From assembly GCF_009928445.1 (NCBI RefSeq), contig NZ_JAABNO010000013.1, forward strand, positions 1 to 64,000: 64,000 nt of DNA, given 5' to 3'. The notes under the pieces were generated by a model that made no database searches, was not told the DNA's origin, and saw only the letters and a program-made list of their open reading frames with translations. Of this stretch, positions 17,446 to 27,133 are shown piece after piece. Position numbers and translations under genes: made by a program. The stretch comes from Clostridium sp. C8-1-8. GTDB taxonomy: Bacteria > Bacillota > Clostridia > Clostridiales > Clostridiaceae. Every line of letters begins with the position of its first letter. The stretch's first letter is position 1.

Positions 17446-19677
17446 TTAAACTATATCATCCAAATCTTCTTCGATATATGGAATTATGATTGTAAATGTA
17501 GTTCCTATCCCAAGTTCACTTTCAACCTCTATCCTTCCCTTATGCTCCTCTATTATATTAAAACACGCACTTAATCCTAGTCCCGTTCCATTTTTCTTAG
17601 TAGATAGAAATGGTGTTCCTATCTTTTTCACCATGTCTTTAGGTATTCCATTTCCATTGTCGGCTACACTTATGAATATTTCTTTATTTGCTTCTCTTAT
17701 TCCACTTTTTATAAGTAAAACTGGATGCTTTGAGTTATCCATAGCTTCTACAGCATTCTTACATATATTAAGCATGACTTGTCTAATTTGAGTCTCATCA
17801 CAAAGTACATATCTTTCATCGTATTTTAAATCTAAAATTAGCTCAACACCTCTCATAAGAGAAGATGTCTCAAGTATTCCTCTCATAGATCCAATTAAAT
17901 CAATAAAAGCTACCTCTAAAAATTCTGTTTCTTTTGGCTTAGATAAACTTAGGAAACCACTTATTATTCTATTTACTTCATCTGTACTAATATTAATCTT
18001 TTTTGCGTATTCCTTTATCCTTATATCATTTGCATAAAGTTCAATTAGCTGACTACTGCCTTTAATAGTCGTCAAGAAATTTCTAGTTTCATGGATTATT
18101 GTTGCTCCCATCTGCCCTATAGTTGCTAGTTTTTCTTGATTGATCAATTTTTGCTGCTTCTCTTTTTCTTGAGTTATATCTCTGAAGATACAAACAGCTC
18201 CAATTTTTTCATCGTCTATATTTCGTATCATAGAGCAGGTTCCACCTATTTCTCTCTTCAAGTTATCCTCAAAAAATATTGATCCTTCATATATTTTGCC
18301 TACTACTTTTCCATCTTCTGTCACCTCAGAAAAACTTGTTTCATTGAACCCAACACTTTCTTTAAATTCTTCCAAACTTAGTCCCAAAAGACTTCTACTT
18401 TGTATTTCAAACAAATCACTGTAATGCTCATTATAAGCCGTTATCTTCTCATTAGCATCTAAAATCATTATAGGGGCTGATATAGAATTCAAGATTACTT
18501 GAGTCTGCAAATGCAGATTGTCTATTTCCTGCTCTTGCTTTACATCCTTAAGTAATACAAGAACTCCATTCTTTATTTTACATGCGTTTACGATGACTCT
18601 TACAAGTTCTTTATCTGCATTAACATAGGTTCTAATAAGATTATTTACTTCCTTTTCGCATTTTTTTACAATATCAGCAATGGTCTCTTCTTCTTCACCC
18701 AATCTTGGTAGAATCTCTAATAGCTTATTGTCACTAATACCTACAACCTTTTCTTTAGAACACTTAAATAATTCTACAAACTTGTCATTCACAAAGTCAA
18801 TTTTATTATCATTATCATAGGTATGGATAGGCATTGGAACAGCGTTAAGAATATCTGCTAACCTTTGGTTGGTCTCCATCATCCTAACATAAGGGTATCT
18901 TATTACACTTGAAAATACTCCCTTATAAAGGAAGTAATAACTTACGATCTTCATTATATGACCTAATACCATAAAAAAAGAGTTTGTATCTTTATATAAT
19001 GCAAGACATGCCTCAGATGGAATTATCATAGCGACACAGAGAAATATATAGGTAAACCTCACTAAATAATTTTCTTCCAGTCTAATACTTAATTTTTTTA
19101 GTGTAAATAAAGCTAATCCTATAACTAATAACTCTAGCAATATCTTAAAGAAAGTAATACCTTTTTCATCGTATAAAGCAGGGATATCCCCATAACCAAG
19201 CCTAGATAGATAGAAAACTACAATTCCGCTGAATATAGTAATAATTAAACCTACATATCTATTATTATTTTTTGTGAAAGGTTTATAAGAGAATACTAAT
19301 AAGGTCATCATCTGTATTAGACGTGCTAAAATCCAGTATCTTATGGTTAGATTTGAATTTATAATATCATTTAATATGAGATATTTATAATAGTGAGCGT
19401 GTATTAAATCTAAAATTGCTACAATTAAAAATCCGAATCCTAGTATTATGTTTACTTCATTGTCCATCTCAATCTGGTACCAAACGATTAAGAATATAGC
19501 CACACCAACTACTGCAGTTATTATTTCTAGAATTGAATGAATTATCTCTTTATCTTTTACCCAATATCCTTTCCAAATTATAAAAGCTAATATTAGAGAA
19601 ATCAATATTGAATAAATTATATAGGTGAAAATTGTTTTGTAAATCGTATAGTTTTTAGTTTTGCATAATTTGTTCAT
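17446..19677 (-). CDS. Orphan sensor histidine kinase with MASE3-type membrane domain and two PAS domains
   Basis: This is a 743-residue protein. Its N-terminal ~255 residues contain about eight membrane helices with GFGFLIVAILDLIHA, the hallmark of MASE3. PAS domains cover ~270-385 and ~390-510. HisKA (~520-585) has the phospho-acceptor His in IIHETRNFLTTIKG. The HATPase domain (~630-738) has N-box NICKNAVEAM, G1 DNGNGIP, F-box and G2 GTGLGLSA. No response regulator is adjacent. Orphan kinases of this kind in clostridia often phosphorylate Spo0A or act in sporulation; that is inference. The start ATG follows an odd GC-rich stretch with GGGGG rather than a standard AGGAGG. Its neighbours are two more large signalling proteins. 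Confidence 0.9.
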   Translation of the reverse strand: MNKLCKTKNYTIYKTIFTYIIYSILISLILAFIIWKGYWVKDKEIIHSILEIITAVVGVAIFLIVWYQIEMDNEVNIILGFGFLIVAILDLIHAHYYKYLILNDIINSNLTIRYWILARLIQMMTLLVFSYKPFTKNNNRYVGLIITIFSGIVVFYLSRLGYGDIPALYDEKGITFFKILLELLVIGLALFTLKKLSIRLEENYLVRFTYIFLCVAMIIPSEACLALYKDTNSFFMVLGHIMKIVSYYFLYKGVFSSVIRYPYVRMMETNQRLADILNAVPMPIHTYDNDNKIDFVNDKFVELFKCSKEKVVGISDNKLLEILPRLGEEEETIADIVKKCEKEVNNLIRTYVNADKELVRVIVNACKIKNGVLVLLKDVKQEQEIDNLHLQTQVILNSISAPIMILDANEKITAYNEHYSDLFEIQSRSLLGLSLEEFKESVGFNETSFSEVTEDGKVVGKIYEGSIFFEDNLKREIGGTCSMIRNIDDEKIGAVCIFRDITQEKEKQQKLINQEKLATIGQMGATIIHETRNFLTTIKGSSQLIELYANDIRIKEYAKKINISTDEVNRIISGFLSLSKPKETEFLEVAFIDLIGSMRGILETSSLMRGVELILDLKYDERYVLCDETQIRQVMLNICKNAVEAMDNSKHPVLLIKSGIREANKEIFISVADNGNGIPKDMVKKIGTPFLSTKKNGTGLGLSACFNIIEEHKGRIEVESELGIGTTFTIIIPYIEEDLDDIV

Positions 19678-19835
19678 AGCCGCGCCCCCAAATTCGACTC
19701 TTTTCCTAAAACTATAAATATTTATGGCATAATTCTCATAGGTATATTGAAAATTATACCATAAATATTTAAGTAATATATGTAAAATTTCATAATAATC
19801 TTAGCTTTCCCACAAACAATTAAAGTTTTATAATT

Positions 19836-19864
19836 GCTATATTACTACAGATGGATCTCGTCAA
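19836..19864 (-). promoter_or_regulatory. Possible promoter of the MASE3 kinase
   Basis: On the minus strand TTGACG, a 17-bp spacer and TATAGC lie ~160 bp upstream of the kinase start. Confidence 0.4.
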
Positions 19865-19890
19865 ATATATTGTCAATTTTACTGGAACTT

Positions 19891-19930
19891 AACCATAGGG
19901 TTCAGTAAAAATTAGTTTAAACCCTATGGT
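19891..19930. other. Inverted repeat without T-run, downstream of the c-di-GMP enzyme
   Basis: ACCATAGGGTT pairs with AACCCTATGGT (11 bp) around an 18-nt A/T loop. No U-run follows on either strand, so it is not a standard intrinsic terminator. It may be an operator or an mRNA 3' stabiliser. The rest of the 305-bp gap shows nothing else. Confidence 0.5.
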
Positions 19931-19982
19931 GATTCTAGCACTTTTCAGTATTCCAATATGCTGTTTAAATTACTTTTTATAA

Positions 19983-22406
19983 CTATATTAAACCTTCCAT
20001 CTCTAATACCCTTAAAAACTCCTCTACTAAAATCGGATCAAACTGTTTTGACGAACATCTTCTTAATTCTTCAACAGCATAATCAATATCCTTAGCTTCC
20101 TTGTATTCTCTTTTATGAGTCATTACATCAAAAGAATCAACAACATTTATTATTCTAGCTAAGAGAGGTATTTCTTCCGCCTTCCATCCATTAGGATAGC
20201 CTGTCCCATCATATCTTTCATGGTGAGCTAGTATTTCATCTGCTATATGAGATAATTCAGGAGTTGATTTTGCTATCCTATATCCTATTTCAGTATGGGT
20301 TTTCATAACCTCCCACTCATCGCTTGTTAGCTTAGAAGGCTTTAGCAGTATATGCTCTGGAATACCTATTTTACCTATATCATGAAGAAGTCCTAAAAGT
20401 TCTAATTCATCTAATTTATCCTTTGATAATCCTAATCTAGTTCCTAGTTTATAACTCATTTCTTTAATTCTCATAGTATGTTCTTCAGTTTCACTGTGTT
20501 TCTCATGTAAGGTCCTTAATAATGAGCTTGTAACTGCATTTCTTGTACTCTTTTTCTCTATAAGTTTATTTCTATACATCCTTTTCTCTGCAACGCTCAT
20601 GACAGCCTCTGAATCCATATTTTCTTCATCCATGTTAGCATAACCTAATGCAATGCTAACATTTATAGGAAAGTCTCTTATGCTATCACAAGCAACTTTT
20701 ATTTTTGTAATTAATTCCTCTACATATTCCTTGTTCTTATCTTTAATCAATATTACAAATTCGTCGCCTCCCCAGCGTGAGACAATATCATCATTACTAC
20801 AAAGACTCTTAAGTTCTTTACTTACATTGTATATTAACTTATCTCCTTCTTTATGACCTAGTGCATCATTAATAAGTTTTAAGCCATTTACATCTCCCAT
20901 TATTAAGAAGTATTTCTCATAATGGTTTCTATCAAGCTCTTCGAGTTCTTTCTCCATATATGTTCTATTTTTTAATCCCGTCAATTTATCAGAATAGCTT
21001 AAGAATAATATTTCATCTTCATACTTTTTTCTTTCCGTTATATTAATCAATACACTTATCAATCTAAGAGGATTTCCTTTACCATCTCTATCTACAATCT
21101 TTCCACGCTGAGAAACCCAAACTATATCTCCACTATTATTAAACATTCTATATGATACATCAAAGAAATCAGCGCCTCTATTTAGTATGTCGTCATATCT
21201 ACTTCTTAAGTTCTCTAAGCATTCTGGATGTATTTTCGAAAAATGTTCATGAAATAATTCACGGTCATCTCCTGCTTCATATCCTAAAGCCTGTTTCCAC
21301 TGTTCATTTATATAGAGCCTACTTTCCTCTATGTTTAGATCAAAATATCCGTCTTTTGTTGCCTCCATTACAAGTGTAAATCTTTCATTCATGTCCTTGA
21401 TATCGATATTAGCTAATGCTAGTTCTTCTAGCATACTATTAGTAGACTGTGCTATATGACTAAACTCATCATTTCCATCAAGCAAAATTCTCGAGCTAGT
21501 ATCCTTCTTACTTCTTATATCTCCAATAAAAGAATCCAATACTTTAAGTCTTTTTAATACAAATCTATTTAATACAAATCTATCTAAGAACAAAACTATA
21601 AGCAATGCTGATATGTACAAACTTCCAAATATAATCAAATAACTTAACCCTATATTATATAAATACCTCTCAATATCGATTGTAACTTCTATGCTATTAT
21701 TACCATTTATGTCTTTCAAAAATTTAGAAGCAATAATATATCCATTGTTTTTTATAGTTAGTTCATCTTTATTATTATAATCCCTCAACTTATCTAAGAA
21801 TTTTATATTACTTTTACTTATTGTATTTATATAATTCAATAGTTCCTTGTCTGCAACTCTACCAATTATGAGTTTACCATTTGGTTTTGACCTTTCATCC
21901 GAAGTGGTAATTGGTGCTATAGATACTATATATAGTTTATTATTACTACTTACTATGCCTTCCTTTGCCTCTATGCTTAATGGGTTTATCTTACCTAGGT
22001 AGCTTTTATTAAGTAATTTTTTCTCTATTTCAGTTCTTTCTTCGTCTTCTACCATATATGTTTTCTTATAAAACAAATCATTGTTTTGATCTATGTAATA
22101 AATAAAACTTACTTTAAGCTGCTGCATAGTGTTGTCAACTATGTTTTGTCTAATATACTCTTCATTTTTGTTCTCTAAGAAATTATAGGTTTCATCCCAA
22201 TGAGCCCAGTCCAAAGAAGTGCTTTTAATATTATTTTCCTCTTTATTTAGTATTGAGGTTAATACATCAAAAGAATCATTTACGGTCTTATTTTCTATTT
22301 TATTAATATATTTATCAATAACTTGATAGGAAACAGCATTTGTAAAAATAACAAAAAGCAAAAAACTCATTATAGATATTATTAAAGTCTTTAACCTTAC
22401 ACTCAT
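19983..22406 (-). CDS. Membrane c-di-GMP enzyme: CHASE4-HAMP-PAS-GGDEF-HD-GYP
   Basis: This is an 807-residue protein. A membrane helix at ~8-28 precedes an extracellular CHASE4 domain (~40-245, with DWAHWDETYNFL). A second helix (~255-275), HAMP (~285-335), and PAS with PAC (~340-460) follow. The GGDEF domain (~470-625) has an intact WGGDEF active site. The HD-GYP domain (~640-805) has HDIGKIG and HHERYDGTGYP. Known GGDEF domains make c-di-GMP and HD-GYP domains hydrolyse it; both look catalytically complete. No RxxD inhibitory site is seen five residues before GGDEF. GGAGAGG precedes the ATG. A TetR-type palindrome sits at 22440-22457, just downstream of a TATAAT box, so repression by a TetR protein is likely. 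Confidence 0.93.
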   Translation of the reverse strand: MSVRLKTLIISIMSFLLFVIFTNAVSYQVIDKYINKIENKTVNDSFDVLTSILNKEENNIKSTSLDWAHWDETYNFLENKNEEYIRQNIVDNTMQQLKVSFIYYIDQNNDLFYKKTYMVEDEERTEIEKKLLNKSYLGKINPLSIEAKEGIVSSNNKLYIVSIAPITTSDERSKPNGKLIIGRVADKELLNYINTISKSNIKFLDKLRDYNNKDELTIKNNGYIIASKFLKDINGNNSIEVTIDIERYLYNIGLSYLIIFGSLYISALLIVLFLDRFVLNRFVLKRLKVLDSFIGDIRSKKDTSSRILLDGNDEFSHIAQSTNSMLEELALANIDIKDMNERFTLVMEATKDGYFDLNIEESRLYINEQWKQALGYEAGDDRELFHEHFSKIHPECLENLRSRYDDILNRGADFFDVSYRMFNNSGDIVWVSQRGKIVDRDGKGNPLRLISVLINITERKKYEDEILFLSYSDKLTGLKNRTYMEKELEELDRNHYEKYFLIMGDVNGLKLINDALGHKEGDKLIYNVSKELKSLCSNDDIVSRWGGDEFVILIKDKNKEYVEELITKIKVACDSIRDFPINVSIALGYANMDEENMDSEAVMSVAEKRMYRNKLIEKKSTRNAVTSSLLRTLHEKHSETEEHTMRIKEMSYKLGTRLGLSKDKLDELELLGLLHDIGKIGIPEHILLKPSKLTSDEWEVMKTHTEIGYRIAKSTPELSHIADEILAHHERYDGTGYPNGWKAEEIPLLARIINVVDSFDVMTHKREYKEAKDIDYAVEELRRCSSKQFDPILVEEFLRVLEMEGLI

Positions 22407-22439
22407 CGCTATCCTCTCCTAAATTAATCAATTCAGACT

Positions 22440-22457
22440 AACGATTAATCGTTCGTT
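22440..22457. promoter_or_regulatory. TetR-type operator-like site 2, 5' region of the GGDEF/HD-GYP gene
   Basis: AACGATTAATCGTT (22440-22453) is a perfect 14-bp palindrome extended by CGTT. The minus-strand reading AACGAACGATTAATCGTT matches site 1 at 10665-10684. It lies ~34-50 bp upstream of the start codon and ~24 bp downstream of a TATAAT (22481-22486, minus strand), a position suited to blocking transcription. Confidence 0.6.
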
Positions 22458-22628
22458 CAATAATTTGTAGCTTTATTTATATTATACATGCATTATTAAA
22501 TAAAATCTTTGTTTTTTGTAAAATAATATTATTAAAATGAATTTATGTAATATTTTTCATATACTTTTATAATATTACTATACTTTTAACAATAGTTTTA
22601 AATTGAAACCCTAATATTCTTATAGCTT

Positions 22629-22671
22629 AAAAAGACGCTTAGCAAATTAAAATTATACTAAACGCCTTTTT
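22629..22671. terminator. Intrinsic terminator after the hybrid kinase
   Basis: AAAAAG-CGCTTAG pairs with CTAAACG-CCTTTTT (one mismatch), ~70 bp past the leftward stop codon. Confidence 0.75.
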
Positions 22672-22742
22672 ATAATCTTTATTATGTTTTTGGACACTAT
22701 TAAAATTAAGTCGTTATAAGAAAATTCTATATAAACTTAAGA

Positions 22743-25442
22743 TTATAAATATCTTCTCAAAATATTTGTAAGCGCTTCTAGATCTATAGGCTTAGATAGA
22801 TAATCATCTATACCACAACTTATGAATCTTTCCTTATCTCCTTCCATAGCATATGCTGTCATGGCAATTATAGGTATGTGCTTATTACATACTCTCTCTT
22901 TTGATCTAATTACCTTTGTTGTTTCACATCCATCTAATAAAGGCATCTGAATATCCATCAAAATAATATCATATTTGTTTTTATCCATAGACACCAAAAC
23001 CTCTTCACCGTCTTTTACACAATGATATTCATACATAAGATTTTGTAAGAAGTGTTCAATTACTAATGCATTCATCGGATCATTTTCTGCAACAAGGATA
23101 TTCTTTCTATTACTTGGCATGTCTGCTTTTTTAATTAATGGATTAGGTTCTTTACAATAATTTGATTTAGTAATTTCATCACTTAAAAGTTCTATAGTAA
23201 AATAAAAGGTGCTTCCTTTACCTTCTTCACTTTCAAACCATATATCTCCACCCATTAGATTAGCAAGTTTTCTTGAAATTGCAAGTCCCAGACCAGTTCC
23301 TCCGTATTTTCTTGTGTAAGAACTATCCTCCTGTGTGAATAAACAAAATATATCCTCTCTAAAGCTAGAAGCTATCCCCCTACCACTGTCTTCAATGGAA
23401 AATTGCAATTTAATTTTATCAGAAGTATTTGATACTCTCTTTACTTTAAAATATATATGACCCTTTTCTGTAAACTTGACAGCATTACTTATAAGATTAA
23501 GCAGTATCTGCCGTATCTTTAATTGATCTCCTTCTACCTTTTCACTTATCAAGGGATCTATATAATACAATGCCTCCAAGTTTTTTTCACTGGCTGTAAT
23601 AGATAATTCCTGAATTATCATCTCAATAGATTCTCTAAAATTATACTTTTCCAAACTAATAACTTCTTTTCCAGCCTCTATCTTAGATATATCTAGTAAG
23701 TCATTTATTATTTTCAGTAAGTGATTAGAAGAAGTTTTTAAAATATTTATATATTCTTTCTGTTCCTCATTTATCTCAGTAAATTCCATCAATTGTGCAA
23801 TCCCTAATATTCCATTCATAGGAGTTCTCAATTCATGACTCATATTGGCTAAGAATTGTGACTTAGCTTGATTAGCCCTTTCGGCTTTTTCTTTTTCTAA
23901 CTGCAATTGCTTAAAGTTATCTTTTAATTGATTCTCCTTTAATACAGCATCAGTTATGTCGGTCACAAATATAGCAATTTGACCATTTTTTAATTCATAT
24001 GCCTGCACGTCAATATACTTATGTATAAAATCACAATAGAATTGAGCACAATGTGAAACCCCATTATCAGTAGCCTTCTGATATCCCTTATACACCCAGT
24101 CCTCTAACTCAGGAAATACCTGAAGCAAAGACCTTCCTATGCACTTCACTGCTTCTGTACCAGTGATTTCTTGAAAACTTTTATTTACGCTCACAAATTT
24201 ACAATCAATTATGTTGTGATTATCATCGTAAATAGCATCTCCTAAAGCTACTCCTTGACTCATAGAACCATATAATAACCTATATCGTTCTTCATTAACT
24301 CTTAGTTTATCTTCGAGCTTTTTTTGCCAGGTTATATCCTTTGTAAGCCCAACCATTCTAATATTATTACTGCTTCCAAAATTATTAATAACCTTCCCCA
24401 TGGAGCTTACCCATACATACTTTCCATCTTTTCTGCGCATCCTATGTTCTACCTTTAAAAAGTCACCCAAAACAGCGTCATCTATGGCTTTTCTTACAGC
24501 ATCTATATCGTCAGGATGAATAGTCATTATGTATTTTTCTAAGTCTCTGGGATAATCATCATTATCATAACCAAGAATCTTTTCAAAAACCTCGGAATAA
24601 TATACTTCTCCTGAATTAATACTAAAGTCCCATACTCCAGATTGGCTTCCTTCAATGGCCATCCTTAATCTTTCCTGATTCTCGTTTAATTTATCTACTA
24701 GCATTATTCTATCCGTTATATCTCTAATGAAGAACAATGTACCTATTATGTCATTATCACTATAAACAGCAGAGCCAGTTACAGATATACAAATTTTCTT
24801 TCCATCTTTTCTTAGGTCTATAATCTCAAAATCTTTAATTTTTTCTCCCTTAAATACTTTTAATACTTCGCTAAAGTAATCATATCCACACTTATTAAAC
24901 ATATCTATAAATAAGTTTTTGCCTATAACCTCTTCCTTTGAAAATCCATATATGCATTCTGCATTTCTGTTCCATATTTTTATTATGCCTTCAACATCTG
25001 TTCCAATTATGGCATCTGTAGTTTCTTCTGATATGGAATATAAATATCTTATCTCATCATAACTTCTTTTCGAATCAGTGACATCAGAAATAATACTGAC
25101 AACATAATCAATATCATTTATATTAATTCCAAAAGACTTTATTCTTACTGCAAATATAGCTCCATTCCTCTTATAATTATAGGATTCGAACTCTATTTCT
25201 TTTTCAAGTGCCTGGTGAAACTTATCCCAAAAGCGATCCATAGTACTTTGAGTACTTACGTCAAGTACATTCATTGATAAGAGCTCATTCTCTGTATATC
25301 CGTAGGTTATCATAGCTTCACTATTGACCATTACTATATTGCCTACAACGTCAAACACCAGCACTATGCCATTTATCTTATCTATTATTTGCCTATAAGC
25401 CTTTAGCTCCTGATTAATAACTAACATATCTATAAAAGCCAA
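22743..25442 (-). CDS. Cytoplasmic multi-PAS hybrid histidine kinase with receiver domain
   Basis: The 899-residue protein has no membrane segment. Four PAS/PAC units occupy ~10-125, ~130-255, ~258-385 and ~390-500, then a short coiled coil. HisKA (~535-600) has FLANMSHELRTPMNGI. HATPase (~645-755) has NLISNAVKF, DSGRGI and GTGLGLAI. The C-terminal receiver (~780-895) has phospho-acceptor Asp in IILMDIQMP and Lys in YLSKPID. In the receiver the usual acidic pair reads E-N (AENDPMN) rather than E-D, with Asp one position on, which could affect Mg binding. Hybrid kinases normally pass phosphate on to an Hpt protein; none is adjacent. The input signal is not readable, but soluble stacked PAS domains suggest redox, ligand or gas sensing. 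Confidence 0.92.
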   Translation of the reverse strand: MAFIDMLVINQELKAYRQIIDKINGIVLVFDVVGNIVMVNSEAMITYGYTENELLSMNVLDVSTQSTMDRFWDKFHQALEKEIEFESYNYKRNGAIFAVRIKSFGININDIDYVVSIISDVTDSKRSYDEIRYLYSISEETTDAIIGTDVEGIIKIWNRNAECIYGFSKEEVIGKNLFIDMFNKCGYDYFSEVLKVFKGEKIKDFEIIDLRKDGKKICISVTGSAVYSDNDIIGTLFFIRDITDRIMLVDKLNENQERLRMAIEGSQSGVWDFSINSGEVYYSEVFEKILGYDNDDYPRDLEKYIMTIHPDDIDAVRKAIDDAVLGDFLKVEHRMRRKDGKYVWVSSMGKVINNFGSSNNIRMVGLTKDITWQKKLEDKLRVNEERYRLLYGSMSQGVALGDAIYDDNHNIIDCKFVSVNKSFQEITGTEAVKCIGRSLLQVFPELEDWVYKGYQKATDNGVSHCAQFYCDFIHKYIDVQAYELKNGQIAIFVTDITDAVLKENQLKDNFKQLQLEKEKAERANQAKSQFLANMSHELRTPMNGILGIAQLMEFTEINEEQKEYINILKTSSNHLLKIINDLLDISKIEAGKEVISLEKYNFRESIEMIIQELSITASEKNLEALYYIDPLISEKVEGDQLKIRQILLNLISNAVKFTEKGHIYFKVKRVSNTSDKIKLQFSIEDSGRGIASSFREDIFCLFTQEDSSYTRKYGGTGLGLAISRKLANLMGGDIWFESEEGKGSTFYFTIELLSDEITKSNYCKEPNPLIKKADMPSNRKNILVAENDPMNALVIEHFLQNLMYEYHCVKDGEEVLVSMDKNKYDIILMDIQMPLLDGCETTKVIRSKERVCNKHIPIIAMTAYAMEGDKERFISCGIDDYLSKPIDLEALTNILRRYL

Positions 25443-25619
25443 TCTATGCCACCTCTATAATTATTAAGTTTAAATAAACTTTTATTTCAATTAAAATTGT
25501 TATTAATATTTTCGAAAGGTTTATATTAGTCTTAATAACTTATGGTTTAATAATACTAATGTAAATTCAACCAGCTTTATTAAAATACATCTTATTTTTA
25601 TCTAATATATATATAGATG

Positions 25620-25704
25620 TACCACTTCATGGAAAATCTATATTTTAAAGTTTTCCTCTAATAAGACGGAGGGTTCTAAAAATAGATTTCGAATTGAAGC
25701 GGTA
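25620..25704. repeat. Repeat family C, copy 1 (palindromic, ~85 bp)
   Basis: Outer arms TACCACTTCA and TGAAGCGGTA, inner arms TCTATATTTT / AAAAATAGA, and a central CCTC / GAGG hairpin. It has the same order and length as 37436-37522. It fills the gap between the hybrid kinase and the DAO flavoprotein; the remaining ~220 bp show nothing else. Confidence 0.6.
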
Positions 25705-25751
25705 TATATTTAATTGTACAGTTGAATTGTGGTTAAAATATGTGTGGATTA

Positions 25752-26963
25752 TCAATCATATCTATTGATTTTAAATAACTTTAAATCCTCGTCTGTTTCT
25801 CCAAAATATAACTTACTGAGCATCATTCCGCCTAGTATGGCAAAAAGTATTCCATTGGCACCGTACCCCAAACAATACCAAAGCTTATTATTTTTAGGAT
25901 CCTTTCCTAAGAAGCCTAAGTTATCTTTAGTAGATGCAAAGGCTCCACAATATCTGTAATCTATGTTTATCGGTAGATTAGGGAAAAGATTTTTTAACCT
26001 TTGTTCCAGCTTTATATAACTTTCCTTACATATATCTTCCTTAGGTATACCATGTAAGAAATCTAAATCTTCTCCTCCAATTATTAATCTGTTATCTTCT
26101 GTAGTTCTAAAATAGTTATAAGGCTCTTTATTATCTCTAAATATTACGTTTTTATATAGCTCTTCTATCTGAGCAATGGGCTTAGTTACTATATTGAAGG
26201 TTGTAGTTTTAATCCCAAAATCCCTGTTGGTAAATAAACTAGTATTGTAACCTGTTGCAACAATTATAATTTTCCCTCTAACTTTATAGCCATAAACAGT
26301 TTCCACATTTACAATATCACCTTCATACTCAACTCTTCTTACTTCTGTATTTTCATATATCCTTAAGCCCTTACTTAAACCTGCTTCAAGTAAGCTATGA
26401 GTAAATCTATAGGGATCAAATTTTGCCCCTCCATTCTTACTTAACACACCTGCTTTCACGTCAAATCCAAATTGATTACTTTCTTTATCTATAAATTCAA
26501 CATCAAAACCATATTCCTTTCTAAGATTGTACTCTTCCCTTATTTCTTTAATATCTGTATTTTTAGCTGTATACAAAAAGCTATCTACCCGCTTAAAATC
26601 ACAGTAGTTCCCATGCTCAGCTATAAATTTCTCTATTTCATTTAAAGCTACTAAGCCTAGTTTGTATGACTTTATAATGTTTTCCAAAGAAGTATCTTTT
26701 TTTAATTTCTCTGCATTGCTATCAAGCTCATATTGAAGAAGTGATGTAGTTATACTAGTACTTCCATGGGCTATTCTTGCTTTCTCTAAGATAACTGCAT
26801 TTACTCCACTTTTAGAAAAATAGTATCCTAAGATAGCTCCAGTTACACCTCCTCCAACTATTATTACATCTGCTTCTATATCTTCTGTTAAATACTCATA
26901 CTGTTTAATAACCTTATTTGCTCTAGTAAAGAAACACTCTCCCTTTACATATTCTTTATCCAT
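25752..26963 (-). CDS. FAD-dependent amine/amino-acid oxidoreductase (DAO family)
   Basis: The 403-residue protein has an N-terminal FAD fold (DVIIVGGGVTGAILGYYFSKSG, ~33-54, then ILEK) and the DAO pattern throughout. A C-terminal segment GYGANGILFAILGGMML contributes to the second FAD contact. The ~30 residues before the FAD motif are normal for the GlpD/gamma-glutamylputrescine-oxidase-like branch. These enzymes oxidise secondary or primary amines such as sarcosine, glycine or putrescine derivatives. The substrate here is unknown, and in an anaerobe the electron acceptor may not be oxygen. There is no Rieske domain. GGAGG lies ~12 nt before the ATG. A terminator hairpin at 27107-27133 lies in its presumptive leader. 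Confidence 0.85.
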   Translation of the reverse strand: MDKEYVKGECFFTRANKVIKQYEYLTEDIEADVIIVGGGVTGAILGYYFSKSGVNAVILEKARIAHGSTSITTSLLQYELDSNAEKLKKDTSLENIIKSYKLGLVALNEIEKFIAEHGNYCDFKRVDSFLYTAKNTDIKEIREEYNLRKEYGFDVEFIDKESNQFGFDVKAGVLSKNGGAKFDPYRFTHSLLEAGLSKGLRIYENTEVRRVEYEGDIVNVETVYGYKVRGKIIIVATGYNTSLFTNRDFGIKTTTFNIVTKPIAQIEELYKNVIFRDNKEPYNYFRTTEDNRLIIGGEDLDFLHGIPKEDICKESYIKLEQRLKNLFPNLPINIDYRYCGAFASTKDNLGFLGKDPKNNKLWYCLGYGANGILFAILGGMMLSKLYFGETDEDLKLFKINRYD

Positions 26964-27106
26964 CTCTGCCGCTTACCTCCATATTTATACTTAAATCCTT
27001 AGGTTAATTTATACTAGCTATTTAGATCAAGCTACATATAAGCCACTTACCTCAATCAAACTAAATGATCACATTAGGTTCAAGTATATTATGTTTCCTA
27101 TACATA

Positions 27107-27133
27107 AAAAAAATCACTGTTTCTATCAGTGAT
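27107..27133 (-). terminator. Minus-strand terminator hairpin within the presumptive leader of the DAO gene
   Basis: ATCACTG pairs with CAGTGAT, followed on the minus strand by eight T. No minus-strand gene ends here. A minus-strand TTGATA-N17-TATTTA promoter-like pair lies at about 27195-27223, so transcription toward the DAO gene would meet this hairpin within ~60 nt. It may be an attenuator or the end of a small RNA. Confidence 0.6.

Noticed and set aside
19891..19930. Intrinsic terminator after the c-di-GMP enzyme
   Set aside because: The stem is good but no U-run follows on either strand; listed only as an inverted repeat.
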